DNA of 62,498 nt from an uncultured Alphaproteobacteria bacterium (GCA_902597015.1 CACJWQ010000007.1:1-62498); one strand, 5' to 3'. Numbered from the stretch's first letter, positions 9,096 through 19,050 are shown. Numbers and translations are program-made. The notes: generated by a model from the letters alone, not told the origin.

Positions 9096-10430
9096 CTAGA
9101 TTTTTCCAAGTTTTTGCAAGATTTCGTCTCTATCAAATAATGGTAGTAGATATTTTAATTCGGGTCCATGAGATTTTCCAGTCAAAATCAACCTCAAAGG
9201 CATAAATAAATCTTTTCCTTTAAGCCCAGTTTTTTTGTTAATTTTTGATGTCCAATGATCCCATGTTGTTTCATCAAAAGGATCCTCGGGTAATTCATCA
9301 ACTGCTGTATTAATAAAACTATCATCAATATTTAAATCTTTAGCATTATTTATTTTTGTAATTACTTCTTCCCATTCTTTAGCTTGATTAACAAATGAAA
9401 TATTATTTTTAATAAAACGCCAAAAACTCTCTTTTTGAAAATTGGATTTTATATTTTTTAACTTATGACTAATCTCATTATAACTAAATAATTTAATGGT
9501 ATTTTCATTAAGATTTCTTAAGGATTCAATTGAAAATTTAGCAGAAGATCTGGATATGCTTTGAATATCAAATTTTTTTACTATTTCATTTAAATCTTTA
9601 ATTGGATCAATATTACTGCTCGAACCAATAAAAAGAAAATAATTAAGTAACGATATATTTTCATATCCTTCGTCTCTAAAATTTTCAATTGAAAGACTTC
9701 CAAGTCTTTTACTAAAACCCTTACCAGTTTCATCAACTAAGAATGGATGATGAGCAAATGATGGAATAGAAGATTCAAGAGCCTTAAAAATTTGAATATG
9801 ATAGGCAGTATTAGCTATGTGATCCTCACCCCTAATAATATGTGTAATTTTTTCTTCAATATCATCAATCACTGAAGGTAAATGGTATAATAATGTTCCA
9901 TCAGCTCTAATTAAAACAGGATCACTCAAATTTTTTGAATCAAATGAAACATCTCCTTTAATAATATCTTTCCAACTAATATTTTCATGATCTAATTTGA
10001 ATCTCCAATGGGGTTGGATTCCAGATTCTATTTTTTTTTCTACTTCTTCATCACTTAGATTTAATGATGATCTATCATAAATAGGTGGTTTCCCAGATGA
10101 TAACAAAGATTTTTTCTTTAAAGCTAATTCCTCTTCTGTTTCAAAACATGGATAAAGTCTTTTCTTTTGTTTTAGAATTTGGATTTTCTCATTGTAAATA
10201 TTTTTCCTTGAAGATTGATTAAAAGTATAACTCCAATTCAATCCAAGCCATGTAAGATCATTTTTGATACTTGTCTCAAATTCTTTAGAACTCCTATTGG
10301 CATCAGTATCATCAATCCTTAATACAAACTCACCTTGATTTTTTTGACAAAAAATCCAATTCAAAATTGCTGATCTAGCATTACCGATATGTATTTTTCC
10401 TGTAGGGCTAGGAGCGAACCTACACTTCAT
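9096..10430 (-). CDS. gltX: Glutamyl-tRNA synthetase (GltX family)
   Basis: This class I aminoacyl-tRNA synthetase charges glutamate on tRNA. The 444-residue protein starts with RFAPSPTGKIHIGNARSAIL, the HIGH-type motif being HIGN at residues 14-17. The second signature, normally KMSKS or KLSKR, reads GFSKRLGS near residue 236. Alphaproteobacteria often carry two GltX paralogues, one acting mainly on tRNA-Gln before amidation by GatCAB. The SKRLGSLS form resembles one of these, but substrate preference cannot be decided from sequence. It is one base downstream of nadE. Confidence 0.9.
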   Translation of the reverse strand: MKCRFAPSPTGKIHIGNARSAILNWIFCQKNQGEFVLRIDDTDANRSSKEFETSIKNDLTWLGLNWSYTFNQSSRKNIYNEKIQILKQKKRLYPCFETEEELALKKKSLLSSGKPPIYDRSSLNLSDEEVEKKIESGIQPHWRFKLDHENISWKDIIKGDVSFDSKNLSDPVLIRADGTLLYHLPSVIDDIEEKITHIIRGEDHIANTAYHIQIFKALESSIPSFAHHPFLVDETGKGFSKRLGSLSIENFRDEGYENISLLNYFLFIGSSSNIDPIKDLNEIVKKFDIQSISRSSAKFSIESLRNLNENTIKLFSYNEISHKLKNIKSNFQKESFWRFIKNNISFVNQAKEWEEVITKINNAKDLNIDDSFINTAVDELPEDPFDETTWDHWTSKINKKTGLKGKDLFMPLRLILTGKSHGPELKYLLPLFDRDEILQKLGKI

Positions 10431-10431
10431 A

Positions 10432-11172
10432 TTATTCTTTAGGAATTTCGCAAACGGGAATAGGTTTCATCTTATGAAGATTTGGCTTTCTAATTTCTTC
10501 GTATCTACTGTAGTATTCACTAGACTTATTTTCCATTGCTTCTTCTAATTGCTTATATGAAAGACCAAGCTGGCTTTCATCATTTCTACTATCATCCCAT
10601 AAACCATCTGTCGGTGCTGCGCTAATAATATCTTTTATAACCCCAATTTCTTCGGCTAATTCCCACACCTCAGTTTTAGTACAATCTGCTATTGGCGATA
10701 TATCTACGCCTCCATCACCATATTTTGTATAAAATCCAACACCAAAATCTTCAACTTTATTTCCAGTACCAACAACTATACCATTATTACTTTGAGCTAT
10801 TTGGTATAGAGTTACCATTCTTAGTCTAGATCTTGAATTTGCAAAAGCTAACTCACTATCAAAGTTTTGCATAGTATTTTGAAATGTTTTAAAAACATTA
10901 TCTAGCTCGATTATTTTTGTTTCTACATTTGGGTAATTTTGCTCTAAAAATTCTAAATGTCTTAAACTTAAATCATGTTGTGATGAATTTTGCTTAATAG
11001 GCATTGAAACAGCTATAGTTTTTAAACCAGTTTGAGCACATAAGGTGCTAGTAAGAGCTGAGTCAACTCCTCCTGACACACCTATTACTAGTGTAGTTGG
11101 ATTATTATTTATAGATTTAGCGTAATCTTCAATCCAATTAGAAATGTATATGATTTTATCTTTTGAATTCAT
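10432..11172 (-). CDS. nadE: NH3-dependent NAD+ synthetase
   Basis: NadE adenylates and amidates nicotinic acid adenine dinucleotide to NAD+. The 246-residue protein has the PP-loop SGGVDS at residues 33-38 and a GTGNKVEDFGVGFYTKYGDGG segment near residue 135, both diagnostic. The glutamine-amidotransferase (nitrilase) domain of the longer NadE form is absent, so ammonia should be the nitrogen donor. It sits 21 bp downstream of the DAHP synthase and one base upstream of gltX. Confidence 0.93.
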   Translation of the reverse strand: MNSKDKIIYISNWIEDYAKSINNNPTTLVIGVSGGVDSALTSTLCAQTGLKTIAVSMPIKQNSSQHDLSLRHLEFLEQNYPNVETKIIELDNVFKTFQNTMQNFDSELAFANSRSRLRMVTLYQIAQSNNGIVVGTGNKVEDFGVGFYTKYGDGGVDISPIADCTKTEVWELAEEIGVIKDIISAAPTDGLWDDSRNDESQLGLSYKQLEEAMENKSSEYYSRYEEIRKPNLHKMKPIPVCEIPKE

Positions 11173-11193
11173 AACTAATATATAAATATAAAT

Positions 11194-12567
11194 TTATAAA
11201 TTTGAAGATTGCTTTGAGAGCAATTTTTCTTCTTTTAAAAAATCTGATAATAAAAAAGCCAATTCTAGAGACTGCGAGGCATTTAGTCTCGGATCACAAT
11301 ATGTATGATATCTATTTTTTAGATCCTCATCTCTTATTTCTTGAAGACCTCCCATACATTCTGTAACATCTTGACCAGTCATTTCTAAATGGACGCCACC
11401 TGGATATGTTCCTTCGCTTCTGTGTATTTGAAAAAATTGCTGAATTTCAGAAATTATATCTTTTAATGGCCTAGTTTTAAAACCCGTGTTAGATTTGATA
11501 GTATTTCCATGCATGGGGTCACAAGTCCAAACAACATTTTTACCAGCTGAATTAACTGATTTAATTATTTTTGGGAGTATTCCACTGACTTTTTCATGAC
11601 CCATCCTACATATCAGCGTTATTTTTCCAGCTTCATTATTTGGATTCAACACATCTAATATCTTTAATAGTTCTTCTGTCTTTGTGCTTGGACCTACTTT
11701 AATACCTATAGGATTCTCAATACCTCTTAAAAATTCAATATGTGCTCCATCAAGTTGTCGTGTTCTGTCACCTACCCACAACATGTGAGCTGAAACATCG
11801 TACCACTTACCTGAAGTACTATCTATTCTTGTTAATGCTTCCTCATATTGAAGAAGTAAAGCTTCATGACTTGTAAAAAAGTCTGTTTCATTTAATTGTC
11901 TTACACTGTTTCCATTTATTCCACATGCCTCCATAAAAGATAAGCATTCGTCAATTCTAGAAGATATCTCTCTAAATTTAGCAGCATTCTCACCTTTAAC
12001 AAAATTTAGGTTCCATTGATGTATTTTATTTAAATTGGCAAAACCGCCCTGAGAAAAAGCTCTTAAAAGATTAAGTGTAGATGCAGACTGATTGTAGGCC
12101 TTAATTAATCTATCTGGATTAGGATCTCTGTCTTTTTGATTGAAGTCTATCCCATTAATTATATCGCCCTTATAAGACTCAAGTTCTAAATCATTAATAA
12201 CCTCTGTGGCAGATGATCTTGGCTTTGCAAACTGTCCAGCAATTCTTCCTACTTTTACAATTGGACAAGAGGCGCCAAACGTTAATACAACAGCCATTTG
12301 TAAAATAACTTTAAATGTATCTCTAATATTATCCGGATGAAAATCTGCAAAACTTTCTGCACAATCTCCACCTTGCAATAAAAAAGCATTTCCGTTTGAA
12401 ACTTCTCCAAGTTTCTTTTTTAATAGTCTCGCTTCTCCAGCAAAAACTAAAGGTGGATATTTTGAAATTTCATTTAGAGTTTTATTTAGATGATCTTCAT
12501 TCTGATAGTTAGGCATATGAAGAGCATTTTTATTTCTCCAACTATTTGGTGACCATTTATCGCTCAT
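11194..12567 (-). CDS. aroG: 3-Deoxy-7-phosphoheptulonate synthase, class II (plant type)
   Basis: The enzyme condenses phosphoenolpyruvate and erythrose 4-phosphate, the first step of the shikimate pathway. The 457-residue protein belongs to the class II family: WSPNSWRNK at the N-terminus, LLQGGDCAESFADF near residue 64 (conserved metal-binding cysteine), MLWVGDRTRQLDGAHIEF near residue 262, ICRMGHEKV, and CDPMHGNT near residue 350. There is no N-terminal regulatory extension like that of mycobacterial AroG. It is 47 bp downstream of glmU in the parA-rpsD run. Confidence 0.93.
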   Translation of the reverse strand: MSDKWSPNSWRNKNALHMPNYQNEDHLNKTLNEISKYPPLVFAGEARLLKKKLGEVSNGNAFLLQGGDCAESFADFHPDNIRDTFKVILQMAVVLTFGASCPIVKVGRIAGQFAKPRSSATEVINDLELESYKGDIINGIDFNQKDRDPNPDRLIKAYNQSASTLNLLRAFSQGGFANLNKIHQWNLNFVKGENAAKFREISSRIDECLSFMEACGINGNSVRQLNETDFFTSHEALLLQYEEALTRIDSTSGKWYDVSAHMLWVGDRTRQLDGAHIEFLRGIENPIGIKVGPSTKTEELLKILDVLNPNNEAGKITLICRMGHEKVSGILPKIIKSVNSAGKNVVWTCDPMHGNTIKSNTGFKTRPLKDIISEIQQFFQIHRSEGTYPGGVHLEMTGQDVTECMGGLQEIRDEDLKNRYHTYCDPRLNASQSLELAFLLSDFLKEEKLLSKQSSNL

Positions 12568-12614
12568 AATTTGAAAAGGCTCATAAACCCTAATATATCT
12601 TGAAACAAGGGTTA

Positions 12615-13913
12615 TTATTTAGATCTTTTATTTCTTAGAATTTTTAAGGCTGATCTTTCAATAGCAAGTGAATTTTTGGGAATATTTTTAGTGATAACAC
12701 TACCTGCGCCAATTCTAGATTTAGACTTAATTACAACTGGAGCAATGAGTGATGTGTTTGAACCTATAAATACATTATCTTTTATTATTGTTTTGTGTTT
12801 TTTCTTTCCATCATAGTTACAAGTTATTGTGCCGGCACCTATATTCACATTATTTCCTATTTCTGAATCTCCAACATATGAAAGATGAGCAATAGAAACA
12901 TTATTTCCAATTTTAGAATTTTTTATTTCAACAAAGTTACCAATCTTTGATTTTCTTCCAATCTTTGTTTTTGGTCTTAATCTAGCACTTGGACCAATAT
13001 GTGAATTTTCATCTATTGTAACCTCTTCTAAGTATGAATTACTTTTAATTATTGAACCTTTTTTTATAATTGTTTTTTCCTTTATTGTAACATTGCTTTC
13101 AATTGTAACAGTAGGTTCAATTTTGGTGTCATAGCTTAAATAACAAGTATTGGGTTTTAAAAAATTGACTCCATTTTTTATAAAATTTTTAACATATTTT
13201 TTTTGCAAGATATTTTGTACAACATTAAAATCATCAAATGTATTTATGCCCAACATTGTTTCTTTGTTGCACTCAATATAATTAATAGGAATATTTTTTT
13301 TTGAAAAAATTTTGCATATATCAGGAAGATATCTTTCTTTTTTAATTTTGTTTTCTTTAATATTTTTTAAATTATCAAATAATAATTTAGTATTTGCTAT
13401 CAAAATACCAGAATTACATAAATTGATTTTTTTTTGTTCAGGTTTTAAATTGATTTGCTCAATTATTTCTTCAACGTAGTTGTTATTTAATAATAACCTA
13501 CCATAACCATGTGGCTCTGAAGTATAAAATGCAATTAATGAAGCTTTCGCTTTACTTTTTTTAAATTTACTTACTAGTTTTCTTATATCTTTAACTTCAA
13601 CTAAAGGTGTATCACCAAATAAAATTAAAATATTTTTTGATTTAACATATTTTTTAACTTGCTCAATTGCATCAGCGGTTCCTTTTTGTTTTTTTTGTAC
13701 AACTAACTTTGAGGTATTTAATATTAACTTTAATTCTTCTTTATTTTTTTCATTAGATACAACTAATATATTTTTACCAGATATTTTTTTTGCAATATTA
13801 AAAATATGTGAAACAATTGGTAACCCGCATAATGGATAAACAAGCTTTGATTTACTTGCTTTAAATCTCTTACTATTGCCTGCAGCAAGTATAACAGTTG
13901 TGATATCAGACAT
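12615..13913 (-). CDS. glmU: Bifunctional GlmU (GlcNAc-1-P uridylyltransferase / GlcN-1-P acetyltransferase)
   Basis: GlmU makes UDP-GlcNAc for peptidoglycan and lipopolysaccharide. The 432-residue protein has an N-terminal nucleotidyltransferase domain with VILAAGNSKRFKASKSK (residues 7-23), keeping the arginine and lysine of the LAAGxGTRM...PK motif although its glycine and threonine are replaced. The C-terminal half is a left-handed beta-helix of hexapeptide repeats with the acetyltransferase AHLSYVGD and TCNYDG motifs. It is slightly shorter than the E. coli protein (456 residues). It follows parA by 4 bp. Confidence 0.92.
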   Translation of the reverse strand: MSDITTVILAAGNSKRFKASKSKLVYPLCGLPIVSHIFNIAKKISGKNILVVSNEKNKEELKLILNTSKLVVQKKQKGTADAIEQVKKYVKSKNILILFGDTPLVEVKDIRKLVSKFKKSKAKASLIAFYTSEPHGYGRLLLNNNYVEEIIEQINLKPEQKKINLCNSGILIANTKLLFDNLKNIKENKIKKERYLPDICKIFSKKNIPINYIECNKETMLGINTFDDFNVVQNILQKKYVKNFIKNGVNFLKPNTCYLSYDTKIEPTVTIESNVTIKEKTIIKKGSIIKSNSYLEEVTIDENSHIGPSARLRPKTKIGRKSKIGNFVEIKNSKIGNNVSIAHLSYVGDSEIGNNVNIGAGTITCNYDGKKKHKTIIKDNVFIGSNTSLIAPVVIKSKSRIGAGSVITKNIPKNSLAIERSALKILRNKRSK

Positions 13914-13917
13914 TAAA

Positions 13918-14550
13918 TTAGAAATTTCTTAAAATTTCGTTTCCAACATTAATTATTTCTTTTGAAGCATCTGATGTAACACTTATATCTACTACACCCC
14001 TTCCAACTGAGAATGTTTCTGCAAATAATACTTTGCTAGACAGTCGGGAGCGAGCAATTTTAGCACCAGCATATCTTAAACGCAGAATCATTGCGTCAGT
14101 TAATTTTGCTCTCGGCATCACTCTATTAAGAATAATTATTGGATTTTTTCTTTCTTGTTTTGCAATTTTTAAAAAAGGAAGTGTAGCCATTAAGTCTACT
14201 GGACTTGGTTGTACTGGAACAAATACCCTATCAGAAGCTTTTACAACCTGCATTGTTTCAAAAGTTATAGATGGAGGGCTATCAATTATTATAAAGTCGT
14301 ACTTTCTTTTTATGGCTTTAATTTCATCTATTAAATTCCTTATATCAAAATTTAATTGAGTTATTCCAATATCATCTTCGCCATAATAAGATTTTCTTGC
14401 TTCAAGCCAATATGATAGACTTTTTTGTGCATCAGCATCTATAACAGCTACTTTGTAACCACTATTGCTCCACAAAACTGATAAATTTGCTGAAAGAGTT
14501 GATTTACCTGAACCACCTTTTTGATTCGAAAATGCTATAACTTTTCCCAT
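13918..14550 (-). CDS. ParA/MinD-type ATPase (orphan, no ParB neighbour)
   Basis: The protein is a deviant-Walker ATPase of the ParA superfamily: KVIAFSNQKGGSGKST at the N-terminus with the signature lysine, and IIDSPPS as Walker B. Such ATPases position chromosomes, plasmids or protein complexes by ATP-dependent surface patterning. There is no parB or parS-like site nearby, and the gene lies 4 bp upstream of glmU, so a partner and cargo cannot be named. I start at the ATG at 14550 (MGKVIAFSNQ), two codons inside a possible TTG start at 14556, because this matches the usual ParA N-terminus. Length is 210 residues. Confidence 0.85.
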   Translation of the reverse strand: MGKVIAFSNQKGGSGKSTLSANLSVLWSNSGYKVAVIDADAQKSLSYWLEARKSYYGEDDIGITQLNFDIRNLIDEIKAIKRKYDFIIIDSPPSITFETMQVVKASDRVFVPVQPSPVDLMATLPFLKIAKQERKNPIIILNRVMPRAKLTDAMILRLRYAGAKIARSRLSSKVLFAETFSVGRGVVDISVTSDASKEIINVGNEILRNF

Positions 14551-14607
14551 ATACAAGTATTGATAATAACTATTTTAAAGATAGATGGAAACATTTTATA
14601 AAAAAAT

Positions 14608-15525
14608 ATGAAAAAAAATAAGTTAGATATTGCAAAAAATTTATTAAGCAGTGGAGAACTTGTAATATTTCCCACAGAAACAGTATTTGGTCTTGGAGCA
14701 GATGCAACAAATGATAAGGCTGTAAAATCTATTTTTAAAGTAAAAAAAAGACCACGTAGTAATCCAATTATCTGTCACTTTAAAAGTATTAAACAAATAG
14801 AAAAATATTTTATTTTAAATAAATTTGAAAAAAAATTAGGTTCAAAATTCTGGCCTGGTCCTTTGACGATAATATTAAAAAAAAAGAAAAATTCTAAAAT
14901 ATCAAAATTAGTCTCTAACAACTCAACTTTAGTTGGCTGCAGAATTCCCGGAAATAAATTGGCTAAAAAATTAATTACTTTATTTGACCTACCTATTGCA
15001 GCCCCTAGTGCTAATCTATCAGAAAGAACTTCTGTAACCAATATTATGGATATCGATCCTATTCTAGTAAAAAAAATATTTGTTTTAAAAGATAAACAGT
15101 CTTCTCATGGACTAGAGTCCACAGTTGTTAGAATTGATACCAATAATCAAATTGAAGTATTAAGATATGGCAGCATAACTGTTGAAGAGCTAAATAGATA
15201 TGCAAAAGTAAAAATTAAAAAGAAATCATCTATTTCTCCTGGTAATTTAAAAAAACATTACTCAACCTTAAAGCCAATAAGAATGAATGCTAAGAGAATA
15301 CTAAAAAATGAAGGTTTATTAAATTTTGGCAATAATAAATTAAAGTCTAAAATAATTAATTTAAATTTAAGTAATAAAAAAAATTTAAATGAAGCAGCAA
15401 AAAATTTTTATCATTATCTCCATAAATTAGATCAAAGTAGATGCAAAAAAATTGCTGTGGTAGAAATACCTGATAAAGGGCTTGGCAAAACAATAAATGA
15501 CAGATTAAGAAGAGCAATTAAGTAA
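14608..15525 (+). CDS. tsaC: L-threonylcarbamoyladenylate synthase, Sua5 type
   Basis: The enzyme makes threonylcarbamoyl-AMP from threonine, bicarbonate and ATP for the t6A modification of ANN-decoding tRNAs. The 305-residue protein has the YrdC domain (residues about 8-195) with FPTETVFGLGADATN and KKRPRSNPIICH. A C-terminal Sua5 domain follows the linker SPGNLKKHYST, which matches the HYAP-type linker of Sua5 proteins. This is the two-domain (YwlC/Sua5) form, not the short TsaC. It is divergent from parA and abuts the convergent puuB-like gene with no gap. Confidence 0.9.
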   Translation: MKKNKLDIAKNLLSSGELVIFPTETVFGLGADATNDKAVKSIFKVKKRPRSNPIICHFKSIKQIEKYFILNKFEKKLGSKFWPGPLTIILKKKKNSKISKLVSNNSTLVGCRIPGNKLAKKLITLFDLPIAAPSANLSERTSVTNIMDIDPILVKKIFVLKDKQSSHGLESTVVRIDTNNQIEVLRYGSITVEELNRYAKVKIKKKSSISPGNLKKHYSTLKPIRMNAKRILKNEGLLNFGNNKLKSKIINLNLSNKKNLNEAAKNFYHYLHKLDQSRCKKIAVVEIPDKGLGKTINDRLRRAIK

Positions 15526-16848
15526 TTACAATCTATTTAAATAATCCATTAACCTATAATAAATAATGGCTGAAGAATACAAGGGCCTTCTAAACATGTT
15601 GCCACCTGGAATTTTAAAATGATTAATTTGCTCAAACATATCAAAATTATTTGATTTATTTAAAATTTTTTCAGCTACCATTTTTCCTCCCATAATACTC
15701 ATAGCTAATCCATGCCCAGAGTAAGCATGGGCATAATATAACTTTTGATTCATTATAGTTCCAAAAATAGGTAATCTATTAATTGATATTGCCAAGGTAC
15801 CTCCCCAAGAAAATTCAATTTTAAATTTTTTTAATTCAGGAAAAACTTTATACATTCGTTTAGAGACAAAACTCTTTGCATCTTTTACAAAATGAGATGT
15901 AATTGTTTCAGGCCCTCCAAAAAGAAGTCTGTAGTCTTCTGAAAATCTATAATAATCAATCATAAATCTAGAATCTATTACACCACAATTTCTTTTGATT
16001 AATTTACTTGCTAGATCTTTTCCAAGAGATTCTGTTGCAATAATATAATTATTTATAGGCATAAAATAATTTCTCTTGGATCCTAAAAGATTATCAAGAT
16101 AACCATTGCAACCAATAATTACTTTCTTAGCTTTAATAATATTTTTTCCAGAATGAATTATAACTTCTTTTTGATTATCAACAATTTTATCAGCTGGAGA
16201 ATTTTCATATATATTTATACCATTTGCCAAACACTGTTCTGCTAAGCCATATGTCAGTTTTAATGGGTTTAAATGATAAGAATCCTTTAACAGCATTCCA
16301 GAAAAATATCTGTCACTATTAACTTCATCTCTTATTGAATTATGGTCAAAGTATTCATAGTTATTATAATTATAATTCTTCTGCATATGCTCAATTTCAT
16401 CTTGAAAATATTTATAATCTTTTTTTGTGTTACCTACATGAAGAACACCTTGCCTAAGCGCACAGTCAATTTTGTATTTTTCAATTAAATTAACTACATT
16501 TGAAACGGCATCTAATCCAACTTTCCAAAAAAATTTTGCTTTTTCAATACCAAATTTTTTTTCTAAGTAGAATTGATCTTTTCTCATTCCAATTCCTAGT
16601 TGACCGCCATTCCTACCAGAAGCACCAGATCCTACTTTATTTGCTTCCAAAATAGTTATTGATAAACCTTGATTAGATAAATTTAATGCTGAAGAAATAC
16701 CCGTTAACCCTCCTCCAATAATACATACATCTGTTGAAATATTCTCTTTTAATTTAATTTGATTAGGAAAATTAGGTGCTGAAAATTTATAAAAACTCTC
16801 TTTTTCATTATCATGTTGATTAAAGGTCCTTTTTTTTGTAGTAAACAT
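15526..16848 (-). CDS. puuB: FAD-dependent oxidoreductase, gamma-glutamylputrescine oxidase-like
   Basis: This 440-residue DAO-family flavoprotein has the dinucleotide-binding motif IIGGGLTGISSAL near residue 44 and GSGASGRNGGQ near residue 74, typical of PuuB/OrdL proteins. PuuB oxidises gamma-glutamylputrescine to the aminoaldehyde, releasing ammonia and H2O2. The divergent neighbour is a PuuA-like glutamine synthetase, 50 bp away, and the putrescine importer lies just beyond, which supports the assignment. Related DAO enzymes act on other glutamylated amines or N-methylated amino acids, so substrate identity is inferred from context. Confidence 0.78.
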   Translation of the reverse strand: MFTTKKRTFNQHDNEKESFYKFSAPNFPNQIKLKENISTDVCIIGGGLTGISSALNLSNQGLSITILEANKVGSGASGRNGGQLGIGMRKDQFYLEKKFGIEKAKFFWKVGLDAVSNVVNLIEKYKIDCALRQGVLHVGNTKKDYKYFQDEIEHMQKNYNYNNYEYFDHNSIRDEVNSDRYFSGMLLKDSYHLNPLKLTYGLAEQCLANGINIYENSPADKIVDNQKEVIIHSGKNIIKAKKVIIGCNGYLDNLLGSKRNYFMPINNYIIATESLGKDLASKLIKRNCGVIDSRFMIDYYRFSEDYRLLFGGPETITSHFVKDAKSFVSKRMYKVFPELKKFKIEFSWGGTLAISINRLPIFGTIMNQKLYYAHAYSGHGLAMSIMGGKMVAEKILNKSNNFDMFEQINHFKIPGGNMFRRPLYSSAIIYYRLMDYLNRL

Positions 16849-16898
16849 TAACTTATCTTTAATGGTTTAATAATAATTAGTAAACAAACAGTCTCAAT

Positions 16899-18266
16899 AT
16901 GATTGAAAAATTTCAAAATTGGTTTCATGAAAACTCTATTACAGAAGTTGAATGTTTAGTTCCAGATCTTGGAGGTATAGCAAGGGGAAAAATTTTACCA
17001 ACAAATAAATTTTTAAAAGGACTGGAAGATGAAAGTCACAGATTACCACAGTCAACTTTTATTCAAACGATATCAGGAGATTATGCAACTGAGGATTCTG
17101 CCGGTGCTTTACCTAGAAGTGTTTACAATCCAACTGACATTGATGTAATTTTAAAACCAGATTTTGATACAATGAGAGTAGTTCCATGGTACGACGACCC
17201 TACTGCACAAATTATCTGCGATGCAATAAATCTTAACGGAGATGATGTTATAAATTCTAGTAGGAATGCTCTAAAAAATATTCTTAAACTTTATAAAAAA
17301 GATAAATTAACTCCAATTGTTTCACCAGAGTTAGAATTTTATTTAGTGAAACCTAATGCTGACTCAGATTACCCCCTTGAAGTGCCAGTAGGTCAATCAG
17401 GGAGACAAGAAACAGGTAAGCAAGCCTTGGGCATAGATGCTGTTAACGAATTTGATCATCTTTTTGAAGATGTATATAATTATTGTGAAGCGCAAAATAT
17501 TGAAATTGATACTATTAATCATGAATCTGGCTCAGCACAGATGGAAATTAATTTTCAGCATGGTGATCCTTTAGATCTAGCAGACCAGGTATTTTTATTT
17601 AAAAGAACTCTAAGACAGTCAGCTTTGAAACATAAACTTCATGCAACATTTATGGCAAAACCTATGGAGAATCAACCTGGTAGCGCAATGCACATTCATC
17701 AATCGATATATAATGAAAAAAATAAAAATATTTTTTTTAATCAATCATCTAAAATTTCAAAAAAAATGAAAAACTATTTAGGTGGGTTGGAAAAATATAC
17801 TCCATTATTAATGCCAATTTACGCTCCAAATATAAATTCATTTAGAAGGTTATTTGCAACTTGGGGTGCTCCTAAAAATGTTAAATGGGGAATAGGTAAT
17901 AGAAGTTGTGGTTTTAGAATTCCATCAATTGAGGAAAGGAATATACGTATTGAAAATCGAATTCCTGGATCTGATACAAATCCATATCTAGTTTTTGCTG
18001 CTAATTTAGCGTCAGGATATTTAGGAATGAAAAATAATTTAAAACCAAATCCAGAAACCAAAGATAGTGCATTTAAAGATAAAAATTCTAATCTGCCTAA
18101 AAATATGGATGAATCATTAACTCTTTTTGAAAATGATGAAGATATAAAATCCATATTTAATGAAAAATTTGTAAGGTCGATTGCTGCGATAAGAAGAGTT
18201 GAGTATCAAGCTTATTTATCAGTAATAAGTTCTTGGGAGCGAGAATATTTATTACTTAATGTTTAA
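16899..18266 (+). CDS. puuA: Glutamine synthetase-like gamma-glutamylputrescine synthetase
   Basis: This glutamine-synthetase-family ligase (455 residues) has the beta-grasp and catalytic domains (ESGSAQMEINF, GSAMHIHQSI, IENRIPGSDTNPY). PuuA joins glutamate to putrescine with ATP, the first step of the Puu pathway. It lacks the adenylylation-loop context of GlnA and is divergent from a PuuB-like oxidase, with PotFGHI and AguAB adjacent, so an amine rather than ammonia is the likely acceptor. Its 3' end overlaps the convergent potI by 11 bp. PuuC (aldehyde dehydrogenase) and PuuD (hydrolase) are not seen here, although aldehyde dehydrogenases occur 30 kb away. Confidence 0.8.
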   Translation: MIEKFQNWFHENSITEVECLVPDLGGIARGKILPTNKFLKGLEDESHRLPQSTFIQTISGDYATEDSAGALPRSVYNPTDIDVILKPDFDTMRVVPWYDDPTAQIICDAINLNGDDVINSSRNALKNILKLYKKDKLTPIVSPELEFYLVKPNADSDYPLEVPVGQSGRQETGKQALGIDAVNEFDHLFEDVYNYCEAQNIEIDTINHESGSAQMEINFQHGDPLDLADQVFLFKRTLRQSALKHKLHATFMAKPMENQPGSAMHIHQSIYNEKNKNIFFNQSSKISKKMKNYLGGLEKYTPLLMPIYAPNINSFRRLFATWGAPKNVKWGIGNRSCGFRIPSIEERNIRIENRIPGSDTNPYLVFAANLASGYLGMKNNLKPNPETKDSAFKDKNSNLPKNMDESLTLFENDEDIKSIFNEKFVRSIAAIRRVEYQAYLSVISSWEREYLLLNV

Positions 18267-19050
18267 ATTTTTTATTTAAATAAAAATAAAATAAACCAAT
18301 TATTATTAAAGCAAACATTAAAATTGCTGATAATGCGTTTACTTCAGGACTCAGTCCTAATCTAACTTTAGAAAAAACTACAATTGGCAATGTGTTAGCT
18401 CCAGGCCCAGTAGTAAAACTCGCTACTACTAGATCATCTAAAGAAATTGTAAAAGCTAATAACCAACCAGCAATAATAGAAGGTAAAATTATTGGTAAAG
18501 TTATCTTATAGAGTACCTTGGTATAATTATAGCCTAGATCCATCGCAGCTTCCTCAATATTTTTGTTAAAGTCAGTTAATCTTGCTTGAATAATAATTGC
18601 TACAAATGCAATACAAAAAGTAACGTGTGATATGAAAATAGTTAATTGCCCTCTAGATGATGGAAATCCAATTACATTATTTAAGCTTATAAAAAAAAGT
18701 AACATTGAAAGACCTAAAATTAATTCTGGCAAAACCAATGGTGTTGATGAAAGAAAAATATAAAATGATTTAAAAGGAATTTTTCTTATTCTTACAAGTG
18801 AATATCCAATCATAACTCCTAAAATTGTAGCAAAAGTTGCAGACAAAGCTGCAATTTTAATACTAATAATAAATGCCTCAATTATTTGTTCATTATTAAA
18901 TAATTCATTGTACCATCTTAAAGAAAATCCTTTCCAAACCATTACTCTCTTATTTTCATTAAATGAGTAAAAAATTAAAACTAAAATTGGGAAATATAAA
19001 AAAAATAAACCTAAAAAAATAACTATACTTTTGATTAAACTAGATTTCAT
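18256..19050 (-). CDS. potI: Polyamine ABC transporter permease PotI-like
   Basis: This binding-protein-dependent permease of about 264 residues has six predicted membrane spans and the EAA loop EAAMDLGYNYTKVLYKITLP, which docks onto the ATPase. It is the second permease of the putrescine/spermidine importer. I start at the ATG at 19050 (MKSSLIKSIV), because the longer reading from 19119 would push 80 bases into potH and adds a non-typical hydrophobic leader. The chosen start overlaps potH by 11 bp. It is the last gene of the aguA-potI operon. Confidence 0.88.
   Translation of the reverse strand: MKSSLIKSIVIFLGLFFLYFPILVLIFYSFNENKRVMVWKGFSLRWYNELFNNEQIIEAFIISIKIAALSATFATILGVMIGYSLVRIRKIPFKSFYIFLSSTPLVLPELILGLSMLLFFISLNNVIGFPSSRGQLTIFISHVTFCIAFVAIIIQARLTDFNKNIEEAAMDLGYNYTKVLYKITLPIILPSIIAGWLLAFTISLDDLVVASFTTGPGANTLPIVVFSKVRLGLSPEVNALSAILMFALIIIGLFYFYLNKKFKH

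Noticed and set aside
12568-12614. Weak hairpin (AACCC/GGGTT) between glmU and the DAHP synthase gene
   Set aside because: Five base pairs with a long loop and no T run; too weak to call a terminator.
16849-16898. GTTTA...TAAAC inverted pentamers between puuB and puuA
   Set aside because: Only 5-bp arms in AT-rich DNA with a long spacer; not distinguishable from chance.
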